Notes: a model not told the origin generated them from the sequence alone. A DNA stretch of 10,985 nt from JBOFEH01 sp051650265 (GCA_051650265.1 JBOFIR010000130.1:1-10985); one strand, 5' to 3'; positions 1-6,818 are shown, numbered from the stretch's first letter. Made by a program: numbers and translations.

Positions 1-82
1 AGTTGATTCGCCGTGATCAGATGGGCGTCTAATACAAGCTCACATTCAGTAAAATCTTGCAGTAAGATATGAATACTACAAA

Positions 83-116
83 AATAACGCTTCCCATATC
101 AGTGGGGAGCGTTATT
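83..116 (-). terminator. Intrinsic terminator of the DUF6143-like gene
   Basis: A 14-bp stem pairs 83-96 with 103-116 (one G-T wobble) around the six-base loop TATCAG. Read on the minus strand, the arm runs directly into five T residues (81-85), which fits a rho-independent terminator 16 bases beyond the stop codon of the minus-strand gene at 133. On the plus strand the arm is followed by AAATTT only, so termination in that direction would be weaker. Confidence 0.75.
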
Positions 117-132
117 AAATTTGATAAGAGAT

Positions 133-570
133 CTACCAAGTTGTGTAGGGATCACAAGGTTCTTCCCACCAGCCAAAAGCCACGATGATTGGATTGTGAT
201 TAATAGGGAGATAACCACGAAGATAAAGCAAGAGCGATTGACCAGGGCCAATAATGAGTTGACCGCCATCAATCACGGTTGTTATGGTGGGTGTAATGAT
301 ACGGCTAAAAATGGAGATGCCAGATGGGACGGAGGCTATTGAAGGGAGCCAATGAATTGTACCTTCGGGAATGGGGGGGGGCAGTGCGGTATTGACACAG
401 CTGACTAAGGTACTTGGCGGGCTACTTAGTGGTGTAGACCAAAGATAGATTTCAGCTGAAAAACTATTGCCTGATACATTTGTCAGGGTAATAGCATTGA
501 TAAAGAGACGCGTATGTGAGCAAGTAGGGTTTTCTAGGGAAACAAGTGCATAGGAGCTATTTCCTACCAA
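133..570 (-). CDS. DUF6143-like protein of unknown function, 5' end uncertain
   Basis: I read this as a member of, or relative of, the DUF6143 family of small Firmicute proteins, whose role is unknown. The hallmarks seen are an LFINAITLTN segment near residues 22-31, a central proline stretch, and the C-terminal IVAFGWWEEP segment, close to the family's AFGWWEE signature. It looks like a small beta-rich protein with no signal peptide or membrane segment. The start is doubtful. The only start codon in frame is TTG at 570, without a Shine-Dalgarno site. An ATG at 595-593 lies one base out of frame and would join this frame if the six-T run (582-587 on the plus strand) lost one T, adding a family-like N-terminus (MHHFSNPL then LVGN). 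A run of nine C on the coding strand (373-381) encodes the PPP segment. The gene may be frameshifted, 5'-truncated or slippage-prone. Family assignment is from memory of its signature. Confidence 0.6.
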   Translation of the reverse strand: MVGNSSYALVSLENPTCSHTRLFINAITLTNVSGNSFSAEIYLWSTPLSSPPSTLVSCVNTALPPPIPEGTIHWLPSIASVPSGISIFSRIITPTITTVIDGGQLIIGPGQSLLLYLRGYLPINHNPIIVAFGWWEEPCDPYTTW

Positions 571-578
571 TAAGGGGT

Positions 579-606
579 TTGAAAAAATGATGCATTATAC
601 TATAAT
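579..606 (+). promoter_or_regulatory. Sigma-A-type promoter for the metallophosphoesterase gene
   Basis: TTGAAA at 579-584 and a perfect TATAAT at 601-606 are separated by 16 bases, and the predicted leader is about 30 bases. The -35 and spacer overlap the apparent N-terminal codons of the divergent DUF6143-like gene, including its six-base homopolymer. No comparably good promoter was found for the minus-strand gene here, although TATAAT-like boxes occur on that strand at 594-599 and 607-612. Confidence 0.6.
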
Positions 607-643
607 ATTATAAATAAACATTTGGAGTGAGGGTGGGGACACT

Positions 644-1600
644 ATGAAATCGATCAAATTTCTAGTATTTACAGATCTACATCAAGGCAATATTATGCCT
701 GATGCCAAAGAGCGCTTTGAAAACATCATTGGGGTTGCCAAGGCGGAGGAAGTAAATTTTATTGTGAATTTAGGGGACTTTATCTCAAATCTTAAAGAAC
801 CAAACGCGGTAGGGGACATGTGGCATGGGCTAGAGATTCCGCACTATATCGTGCCTGGAAATCATGATTTTGATCTCAATGACGAGATGGATTTTAAAAC
901 ATTTTATGCGCTTGATCAGACTTATTACTGTTTTGAAGATAGCCTATTTTGCTACATTGTATTAGATACAAATTTCTTTAGAAAAGATGGTGTGGACCAA
1001 CATTATGCCTATGGGAATTATTATGGTATGCAACGTGAATATGTATCCCAAGACCAGCTCAGCTGGTTGGCACAGTGTGTGCATACAACGCGTAAAAGAT
1101 GTATTGTGATGAGTCATGCGCAGCTAAATTATCCCGCAGAACAAGGACATGGCGGTTGTGGTAACTACCAAGAGGTACATCAGCTCCTTGTAGCACTCAA
1201 TGAAGAAGCAGGTTACCCCAAAATATGTCTCGCAATCAATGGACACAATCATACAGATAGTTATATGTGTTGGGATAACATCCACTACTTGGACATTAAT
1301 AGTGCTTCTAATCAATGGTTAGGGGAAGGATGTGTGCTGTTAGAACCTAATGAGATTTACACAGAAGCAGCACATGAGAGCTATCCTTATTTGAAATATG
1401 TCGCTCCCTATGAAGAGGCACTTTATGCACTCATTACTTACGATGTAGCACAGAATCAGTTCAATATACAAGGAAAAGAAAGTCGTTTTATCGGGCCAAC
1501 GCCGCAAGAGAGGAGGCATGAAGGGACGATGGGGGGGATTACCATTTGTCCAAAAATAACGCATCGGCAAATTAATCTTGATAAACAAGAGGAGCTGTAG
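644..1600 (+). CDS. Calcineurin-like metallophosphoesterase
   Basis: A 318-residue soluble phosphoesterase of the calcineurin-like (Metallophos) superfamily, which hydrolyses phosphomonoesters or diesters with a two-metal centre. The ligand motifs appear in the expected order: D11-x-H13 (FTDLH), G44-D45 (NLGD), G72-N73-H74-D75, S157-H158 and G200-H201-N202-H203. There is no signal peptide or membrane segment, so it should act in the cytoplasm. Sequence beyond residue 235 is outside the catalytic core and I cannot assign it. The ATG follows a G-rich ribosome site (GGGTGGGG, 631-638). The gene is monocistronic, with its own promoter at 579-606 and a hairpin over its stop codon. A seven-G run (1531-1537) lies near the 3' end. 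The superfamily call is firm, but the substrate (cyclic nucleotide, nucleotide, phospholipid or other) cannot be told from sequence. Confidence 0.9.
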   Translation: MKSIKFLVFTDLHQGNIMPDAKERFENIIGVAKAEEVNFIVNLGDFISNLKEPNAVGDMWHGLEIPHYIVPGNHDFDLNDEMDFKTFYALDQTYYCFEDSLFCYIVLDTNFFRKDGVDQHYAYGNYYGMQREYVSQDQLSWLAQCVHTTRKRCIVMSHAQLNYPAEQGHGGCGNYQEVHQLLVALNEEAGYPKICLAINGHNHTDSYMCWDNIHYLDINSASNQWLGEGCVLLEPNEIYTEAAHESYPYLKYVAPYEEALYALITYDVAQNQFNIQGKESRFIGPTPQERRHEGTMGGITICPKITHRQINLDKQEEL

Positions 1601-1626
1601 TAACCACTACAGCTCCTCTTGTTTAT
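1581..1626. terminator. Two-way terminator hairpin between convergent genes
   Basis: A perfect 21-bp inverted repeat pairs 1581-1601 with 1606-1626 around the four-base loop AACC. Its GC-rich core is GAGGAGCTGTAG / CTACAGCTCCTC, and each outer arm ends in a T-rich TTGTTTAT when read outward. It can therefore stop transcripts of both the phosphoesterase gene (stop codon at 1598-1600, inside the stem) and the convergent DUF362 gene (stop at 1637). No longer T tract follows on either side. Confidence 0.8.
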
Positions 1627-1636
1627 AGAGGTTGGA

Positions 1637-2548
1637 TTAAGAATCGATGGCAAAGGATTTATCATAGGCACACTGGCTAAAGTGATTTTCAGCTTCAACT
1701 AAAGGAAGTCCTCGTAACTCAATGCCTGTTTGTTGTGCCAAATTAAATTGGCTACGGCCTAACCCCTTTTTTGCAATCTGGTAGAGATAGTGAATGCCTT
1801 GTGGCTTGAAGCCAAGTAGTCTGGCACCAATCACATCTGTACTGACAGGGTCGGTGCCACACAGAACTAATCCTGTATGAGTAGCAGCACCTTTATGAGG
1901 ACCTGTGCCAATCATGGCTGGACTTGCACTAACAATCGAAAGGTCTATGGTAAAGTGTTCAAAGAGTGCCGCAATGAATCCGTGTAGATCATTATGAATC
2001 CCCAGTTCTTTTTTGGGGTAACCTTGTTCATCGCCTGCAGGCCATCCCATAGTGATATTTTTGATACTTGCTGACATGGTAGCTTCTTCGTGAAACTTGA
2101 GTTGTGTAAAGGAAATGAGGAAAGTCATTTCTTCAAAGAGTTTGTTGAGACTGAGCCGATTGGGGCAAGGGTGATTGATGGCAATGCTGACGAATGGTCC
2201 CTTATTAAGATTGACGAACTCGACTTGTTCTTCATCAATAATAGAAGAAAATCCTACTTCATCCATAAGTGACTTGACATCTTCTTGACCAGGTCCGGTA
2301 GCAACAACAATACGTTTGGGCTTACAAGATTTTACAGAACGAATAATTTGTCTTAGGCTCTCGGGACCCACCACGCGGCCACTTTGAGGTGTAGCTGGGG
2401 CAACCCAGTTTGGAGTAATGACAACAACGTCATCGTAGTGAATCATTGTATTCAGGTGAAGTAAATCGAGGCCTTCTTGGATGGCCACTGATTCATCGGT
2501 ATTTTGGGTAATAGCAACAATAGGTTGCATTTCTCTTCTCACACGCAT
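1637..2548 (-). CDS. DUF362 domain-containing protein
   Basis: A 303-residue protein of the DUF362 family (PF04015), whose biochemical role is poorly defined; many members carry Fe-S clusters. Family-like segments are VVVITPNWV at 41-49, the conserved block KFHEEATMSASIKNITMG at 151-168, HNDLHGF near 185-191, and the C-terminal block GTDPVSTDVIGARLLGF at 231-247. No CxxCxxC ferredoxin motif is present, so this is the short form without the C-terminal 4Fe-4S domain found in some relatives. No signal peptide or membrane segment is evident. The start ATG at 2548 has an excellent AAAGGAG ribosome site seven bases upstream. It lies 95 bases downstream of the methyltransferase gene on the same strand, so the two may be co-transcribed. 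It ends at the shared hairpin with the convergent phosphoesterase gene. Function remains open. Confidence 0.85.
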   Translation of the reverse strand: MRVRREMQPIVAITQNTDESVAIQEGLDLLHLNTMIHYDDVVVITPNWVAPATPQSGRVVGPESLRQIIRSVKSCKPKRIVVATGPGQEDVKSLMDEVGFSSIIDEEQVEFVNLNKGPFVSIAINHPCPNRLSLNKLFEEMTFLISFTQLKFHEEATMSASIKNITMGWPAGDEQGYPKKELGIHNDLHGFIAALFEHFTIDLSIVSASPAMIGTGPHKGAATHTGLVLCGTDPVSTDVIGARLLGFKPQGIHYLYQIAKKGLGRSQFNLAQQTGIELRGLPLVEAENHFSQCAYDKSFAIDS

Positions 2549-2570
2549 AGGGAGACTCCTTTGGTAACGA

Positions 2571-2596
2571 TAAACTAGACTAATAAGGTTAGTTTA
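2571..2596. repeat. Short inverted repeat in the gap upstream of the DUF362 gene
   Basis: TAAACTA at 2571-2577 is complementary to TAGTTTA at 2590-2596, extendable by one G-T pair, with a ten-base loop. It lies between the methyltransferase stop and the DUF362 ribosome site. No T tract follows on the minus strand, so an operator or a weak attenuator hairpin is as likely as a terminator. No known regulator motif was recognised. Confidence 0.3.
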
Positions 2597-2643
2597 TCCA
2601 ATCTCCTTGAAAATAAACGTGATTCATCATGAGAAAGCATTGC

Positions 2644-3288
2644 CTAAAATCGGAAGATCCCTCTTAAAACAGGAACTTGAGGATCTCTCTCTATTGAAAG
2701 AATATCAACATAAGGTGCAAAGTGGCGTCTTAGTGCTTCTGTATCCATGAAGTGGTGACAATGATCAGGGTCATTATAGGCTAAGCCTTCCGGAACAGAG
2801 ATGAGCATATAGGCCCCTGGTTTTAGACGTTTTCTGATTCCAGGCATAATATGTGAAATATCTGGGATATGTTCAAATACATGTGTCGAGATACAACAAT
2901 CAAAGGTGTGAGGTACCTGAGGCTCGGTTGCCACATCTTCCAAATTAAAACACAGTTGCTCTTTGACAGGATCATCTTCAAGGCTTTTGATATAATTTGA
3001 AATGTCTATAGCGATGCTACTGAGGTCTACACCTGTAACATGTCTCCCGTTTCTGGCAAGAATGACGTCAAGGTGACCTGAGCCACATCCAAAATCCAAT
3101 ACCCTACCTTGCACATAGGGGGAATTGAGCATATACAATGTTTCGACGTAGTTGATCCAGTAAGGCATTTGTAAAAATTCAGGATAATAGGCAAGTCTTC
3201 GTACGTAAGTATCATTATGAGGATTTGGTTCATTTTGTCTAAGTGCTACTATTTTTCTTATTTCATCTAATTGAATATCTGTACCCAT
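2644..3288 (-). CDS. Class I SAM-dependent methyltransferase
   Basis: A 214-residue protein with a Rossmann-type class I methyltransferase fold of the Methyltransf_11/23 (UbiG-like) kind. SAM-binding motif I is RVLDFGCGSG at 62-71, the acidic residue closing strand 2 is D88 (GVDLS), and the post-motif HVFEHIPD at 136-143 is typical of these families. LKPGAYMLISVPE at 155-167 matches the strand 5 region. Some 60 residues precede motif I, a usual length for small-molecule methyltransferases. No membrane segment is visible. The ATG follows an AAAGGATG ribosome site. The acceptor substrate cannot be inferred: the neighbours are a DUF362 gene downstream and a decayed URO-D fragment upstream, and neither identifies a pathway. 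The C-terminus (VLRGIFRF) is intact and ends in TAG. Confidence 0.88.
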   Translation of the reverse strand: MGTDIQLDEIRKIVALRQNEPNPHNDTYVRRLAYYPEFLQMPYWINYVETLYMLNSPYVQGRVLDFGCGSGHLDVILARNGRHVTGVDLSSIAIDISNYIKSLEDDPVKEQLCFNLEDVATEPQVPHTFDCCISTHVFEHIPDISHIMPGIRKRLKPGAYMLISVPEGLAYNDPDHCHHFMDTEALRRHFAPYVDILSIERDPQVPVLRGIFRF

Positions 3289-3387
3289 TTAAATCACATC
3301 CTTTTCAATGTTTATACTTATTACTAAACATATGATATAAAGTTTTTTTTGAGCACGTTCTTTTAGGATTTAGAGCTGTTGGTCTTG

Positions 3388-3852
3388 TCACCATCGACTA
3401 ATCATTTCAATCATAGCCAGATAGCCATCTGTAGGGACGTAGTCTGGAATGGAGTTTCCAGAGCTAAAGGCAATACCCCCGTGTCCTTTTACCTTATCTA
3501 AACAATCGAGAATATAATCTTGTATGTAGGCAGGTGATTGGCGGCAAAGCACATCTGTATCAATACCGCCAAAGTTACCGATACGGTCGCCATATCTTTC
3601 AACCCAAATCGAGAAGTGCGCAATAGCATCTTCATTGGAGTGTTTGGCATCAATCTTTGCTAGATCAATCAGATCATCGAATATTTGAAACAAATTACCA
3701 CAAGAGTGGAGTAAGAAGGGCTTGCGATCATCAGGTGAAATCAGAGTAGACACACTATACCCGAGGTCATCACCAAATCTTAGGACGCAAAATACGTCTG
3801 AGAAGGCATACATATTGAAAAAACGCTCTGGGATCTCATCCCACGGGATTTT
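3388..3852 (-). pseudogene. 3' remnant of a URO-D-family (corrinoid methyltransferase-like) gene
   Basis: This frame is open from the TGA at 3853-3855 to the stop at 3388 and encodes about 154 residues resembling the C-terminal half of uroporphyrinogen decarboxylase/MtaA-type methyltransferases. Recognisable blocks are RFGDDLG (12-18, counting from the ATG at 3813), PFLLHSCGN (32-40), AKHSNEDAIA, and FGGIDTDVL (81-89). About half of a normal 330-390-residue protein is missing from the N-terminus. A further gap seems to lie at residues 29-30 (near 3722-3732): relatives carry roughly 20 residues between the LISPDD block and KPFLLHSCG, but here they are adjacent, in frame. No ribosome site precedes the ATG at 3813. 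The 5' side is fused to a GTPase gene fragment in another frame. I infer a non-functional remnant. Confidence 0.8.
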
Positions 3853-4016
3853 TCAACTTCCAGCGTATCTGTGTGTGTGGTACCGGCATCTACATTACCA
3901 AAAAAATTGCTGGAGCCACTTTGATAGAGTAAGGCCTCTGTAAGCGTTGTTTTTCCAGCATCAACATGCGTAAGAATACCGATATTTCTCAGATGTTTTT
4001 TATAAGTCATGAGCAT
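3840..4016 (-). pseudogene. 5' remnant of a TetM/EF-G-like translation GTPase gene
   Basis: The first 59 codons match the N-terminus of ribosomal-protection or EF-G-like GTPases: RNIGILTHVDAGKTTLTEAL at 10-29 contains the P-loop (G1) motif HVDAGKTT, and GNVDAGTTHTD with LEVEKSRG at 52-59 leads up to the switch region. After SRG the similarity stops. The reading frame runs on for 19 unrelated residues and ends at 3780, because the DNA beyond about 3849 belongs to a URO-D gene in a different frame. The G2-G5 motifs and all other domains (normally about 640 residues) are absent. The promoter and an AAGGAGG ribosome site (four bases before the first ATG, ten before a second ATG at 4010) are intact, so a 78-residue peptide could still be made. 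It would not be a working GTPase and would not confer tetracycline resistance. Confidence 0.85.
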
Positions 4017-4326
4017 AGTGCCTCCTTAGGAAAATTCATTTTATTTTAAAATAAATCAGTCTAATATTCAATTGTTTAAAAGGAAATAAGTAGAGAAAAA
4101 AATCGGATATTTGTGGGTAGGGATCGGGCATACTATCAATTTGGGAGTTTGATGGTGAAGTGAAATAGGGTTTTATATCATTGAATAATAGTATATAATT
4201 GGATAGGTTAAAATAAAAGTAGCCTTTAGAGGTTAGCAATGCATACATTTATCGTGGGAATACTTGAAATGTTTACAAAAGAGGTTTAATCAAGCGATAA
4301 GCGTAACATTTCGAAAGGAGTAGTTT
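4017..4326. other. Intergenic region between divergent units
   Basis: No credible gene was found in these 310 bases. On the minus strand it holds the ribosome site and promoter of the GTPase remnant (4020-4071). Around 4132-4156 there is an imperfect dyad, ACTATCAA / TTGATGGT with a nine-base spacer, of unknown use. For the plus-strand MATE gene there is a TATAAT at 4194-4199, with only a poor -35 (TTTTAT, 4171-4176) 17 bases upstream, and the ribosome site AAAGGAG at 4314-4320. No long hairpin typical of a riboswitch was recognised. Confidence 0.6.
4043..4071 (-). promoter_or_regulatory. Promoter of the GTPase remnant, overlapping an AT palindrome
   Basis: On the minus strand, TTGAAT (4071-4066) and TAAAAT (4048-4043) are separated by 17 bases, about 30 bases before the start codon. 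A perfect 16-bp palindrome, TTTATTTTAAAATAAA (4040-4055), covers the -10 box and could be either an operator or chance AT-rich symmetry. Confidence 0.5.
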
Positions 4327-5682
4327 ATGAGTGATACATCAATAAGAGTACAAAAGATGGAAGAGATGCCAATGTTCAAACTCCTCATGACGATGTCATT
4401 ACCAGCTATGTTTTCCATGCTTGTGCAATCCATGTACAATATTGTAGATAGTATATTTGTGGCGCAGATCGGTGAGCAGGCACTTGCGGCAGTGTCGTTG
4501 GTATTTCCTGTACAAACTATGATTTTGGCAGTAGCAGTAGGGACTGGAATTGGCCTGAATTCATTGATATCGAGAAGTCTTGGAGAAAAAAATCATGATA
4601 AGGCTATGGCTGTGGCCGATCATGGTATTATACTTGCGCTTGCAAGCTGGATGGTATTTGCTTTGATTGGAATTTTTGGATCTACAGCCTTTTTTGCATT
4701 TTTTACAGAGGATCAGATGATTATTTCTATGGGGAGACAATACATGTTTATTGTGACAACCCTGTCTGTTGGGAGTTTTGTACAAATTAATATAGAAAAG
4801 ATCTTTCAAGCAAGTGGTAATATGATCTATCCGATGATGATGCAGATTGTAGGTGCAGTCATTAATATTATTTTGGACCCTATTTTCATTTTTGGTTGGT
4901 TTGGGGTGCCAGCTATGGGTATTGCAGGAGCGGCGATTGCAACAGTTATTGGACAATTAGCTGCTATGGCGCTAAGTATTTATCTGGTTGCAAAGAAGTC
5001 AAAGGTGATTCAGCTCAATTTTAAACACTTTAAATTCTCATTGCCAATTGTTAAGGAAATTTATAAAGTAGGTATCCCGTCGATTCTTATGCAATCGATT
5101 ATGGCATTTATCGTAGTCATCCTCAATAACATTTTGATAGTATTTTCACAGACAGCAGTATCCGTATTGGGCGTTTACTTCAAATTGCAATCCTTTGTTT
5201 ATATGCCTGTATTTGGCCTCACACAAGGTGCATTACCTATTATGGGATACAGCTATGGTGCACAAAACAAAGAAAGGCTTGTGAGTTGTTTGAAAAAAGG
5301 ATTAGTGATCAGCCTAAGTATTATGGTGGCAGGTGTCGTGCTTTTTTGGACTTTCCCAAGACAATTACTCATGATGTTTAATGCAACGGAGCATATGTTT
5401 GCTATGGGGGTTCCTGCGCTGAAGATCATGAGTATTGGTTTTGTTTTTGCAGGAATAGGGATTATGATTTCTACGCTTTTTCAGGCAATTGGAGAGGGGA
5501 GTAAGAGTTTACTCATTTCTATTACAAGACAGATCGTTGTACTTTTACCACTGGCTTGGGTCTTTTCAAAGTTTGCTGATGCCACGGGTGTATGGGTAGC
5601 AGTAGCAGTAGCTGAAATAGCAGGTGCATTAATCAGCATCATACTCTTGGTAAAAAATTACCAATCAAAAATTAACTCGTAG
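4327..5682 (+). CDS. MATE-family multidrug/toxin exporter
   Basis: A 451-residue integral membrane protein of the MATE family, which exports cationic drugs, toxins or metabolites in exchange for Na+ or H+. Its length is normal for the family. Both halves are visible, with about 12 hydrophobic segments. The first half has LPAMFSMLVQSMYNIVDSIF (25-44), the short loop GEQALAAVSLVFP (49-61) and NIILDPIFIFG (180-190). The second half has GIPSILMQS (249-257) and the conserved QGALPIMGYSYGAQNKER block (300-317). Features are nearest to the DinF/MepA-like branch of Firmicutes, but the substrate cannot be read from sequence. The ATG follows AAAGGAG by six bases. No terminator separates it from the downstream queG gene, so the two are probably co-transcribed. 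No MarR/TetR-type regulator is adjacent. Confidence 0.9.
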   Translation: MSDTSIRVQKMEEMPMFKLLMTMSLPAMFSMLVQSMYNIVDSIFVAQIGEQALAAVSLVFPVQTMILAVAVGTGIGLNSLISRSLGEKNHDKAMAVADHGIILALASWMVFALIGIFGSTAFFAFFTEDQMIISMGRQYMFIVTTLSVGSFVQINIEKIFQASGNMIYPMMMQIVGAVINIILDPIFIFGWFGVPAMGIAGAAIATVIGQLAAMALSIYLVAKKSKVIQLNFKHFKFSLPIVKEIYKVGIPSILMQSIMAFIVVILNNILIVFSQTAVSVLGVYFKLQSFVYMPVFGLTQGALPIMGYSYGAQNKERLVSCLKKGLVISLSIMVAGVVLFWTFPRQLLMMFNATEHMFAMGVPALKIMSIGFVFAGIGIMISTLFQAIGEGSKSLLISITRQIVVLLPLAWVFSKFADATGVWVAVAVAEIAGALISIILLVKNYQSKINS

Positions 5683-5731
5683 TGCAGTCAACCTGTAGGT
5701 CATACGTGAAAAATAAGATAAGGTGAGTGAC

Positions 5732-6718
5732 ATGTTAAAAAATAAAATAGAAGTGTTTTGCAGATCCATAGGATTAGACACAGTAGGGTTTATTCCGTGT
5801 AGAAGGTTTGATGAGTTAATCCCTTTTTACGAGCAGCGGCAACAAAATAACCTACAAAATGAATTTGAAGAAGTATGCATTGAAAAGAGAGTAGATCCTA
5901 GGCAGATGATGCCAAGTGGTAAGACAATAATTTCAATTGCTTTTCCGTATGATGATGGGGTAGAACATATAGATAATGGTTTTTCTATCTATACCAAGCG
6001 GTTGGATTATCATCGAGTTGTAAAAAGTTATTTAGACAAAATTTGTAGGTATATTGGTTCACTTGGTGGCATAGCTATGGGATTTGTAGATAGTAATGCA
6101 TTGCCAGAACGGTATATCGCTTATTTGGCTGGCATTGGTTTTGTGGGCAAAAATAATATGATTATTACACAAAAATATGGTTCATATGTTTTCCTAGGTG
6201 AGATTATTACGGATTTGGAGATTGTATGTGAGGACACGAGAAGCTTTGAAGAACTCTTTGCATATAAGGAGTGTGGAACATGTGAAAACTGTATCACAGC
6301 ATGTCCGACAAAGTCCATCAATCACGTGAAGATTAACCCTAATATTTGTTTATCTTATATGACTCAAAAAAAAGAGCTCAGTGACCTAGAGATGAGGCTT
6401 TTGAAGGGAAATGTATTTGGGTGTGATTTTTGTCAACAGGTTTGCCCTTATCAGCTCACTCGCACAAAGGAGGTACTTGAGGAATTTAAGTCTTTAGACT
6501 ATATGAATGACGCAGTTTGTATGTATGGACAGATGGACAATGCTTTTTTTAAAGAGAAGATTGCAAAGACATCGTGTGGGTGGCGCGGTAAAAATGTTAT
6601 CAGAAGAAATGCAATCATTCGTATGCACCGTGAGGGGGAGCCGATCGTGGGCTACAAAGGTGAGTCAGACTATATTAATGACTATATTGAGCGTTTGCAA
6701 AAAGGTAGTAATAGGTGA
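5732..6718 (+). CDS. queG: Epoxyqueuosine reductase
   Basis: A 328-residue cytoplasmic enzyme that reduces epoxyqueuosine to queuosine in tRNA, the last step of queuosine synthesis, using cobalamin and two 4Fe-4S clusters. The clusters are visible: C181-x2-C184-x2-C187-x3-C191-P, then C206, and C231-x2-C234-x3-C238-P. The segment FVDSNALPERYIAYLAGIGF (118-137) followed by VGKNNMII matches the family's catalytic-Asp region, with D120 as the likely acid. The C-terminus (RGKNVIRRNAIIRM, 285-298) matches the conserved RRNA-containing tail. I chose ATG 5732 because AAGGTGA (5720-5726) is then a correctly spaced ribosome site; a GTG at 5723 would add three residues with no ribosome site. It lies 49 bases after the MATE gene, and its stop codon lies in the terminator. 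A short QueG-like paralogue of related function is possible, but the motifs fit well. Confidence 0.87.
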   Translation: MLKNKIEVFCRSIGLDTVGFIPCRRFDELIPFYEQRQQNNLQNEFEEVCIEKRVDPRQMMPSGKTIISIAFPYDDGVEHIDNGFSIYTKRLDYHRVVKSYLDKICRYIGSLGGIAMGFVDSNALPERYIAYLAGIGFVGKNNMIITQKYGSYVFLGEIITDLEIVCEDTRSFEELFAYKECGTCENCITACPTKSINHVKINPNICLSYMTQKKELSDLEMRLLKGNVFGCDFCQQVCPYQLTRTKEVLEEFKSLDYMNDAVCMYGQMDNAFFKEKIAKTSCGWRGKNVIRRNAIIRMHREGEPIVGYKGESDYINDYIERLQKGSNR

Positions 6719-6741
6719 GAAAACCTATTACTACCTTTTTT
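6699..6741 (+). terminator. Intrinsic terminator of the MATE-queG unit
   Basis: A perfect 18-bp stem pairs 6699-6716 with 6723-6740 around the loop GAGAAA and ends in a six-T tract (6736-6741). The left arm holds the last codons of queG, and the TGA stop begins at its last base. Confidence 0.9.
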
Positions 6742-6818
6742 GTATGCAGTCGAAGTGTAAAAAAGGAATTAAATGTATAAATTAATCGCATTTATAAGAG
6801 TAGAATTGTGAAAATTAA

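Noticed and set aside
3..32. Possible C-terminus of a plus-strand gene (nine codons ending in TAA).
   Set aside because: Too short to recognise, and the minus strand is also open here, so coding direction cannot be decided from 82 bases.
121..342. A 73-codon plus-strand frame opposite the DUF6143-like gene.
   Set aside because: No ribosome site and no recognisable motifs; the opposite strand has family-like segments and its own terminator.
2571..2596. Intrinsic terminator between the methyltransferase and DUF362 genes.
   Set aside because: The stem is weak and no T tract follows it on the minus strand; kept only as a short inverted repeat.
3840..4016. A functional tetracycline-resistance gene.
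   Set aside because: Only about 59 of some 640 residues remain and every GTPase motif after G1 is missing.
4036..4248. A 70-codon minus-strand reading frame upstream of the GTPase remnant.
   Set aside because: AT-rich composition, low-complexity Phe/Tyr/Ile-rich translation, no ribosome site, and it covers the promoter of the remnant.
4561..4956. A 131-codon frame antisense to the MATE gene.
   Set aside because: Its His/Asn/Lys/Cys-rich translation is typical of an antisense shadow of a hydrophobic membrane protein; no ribosome site or family resemblance.
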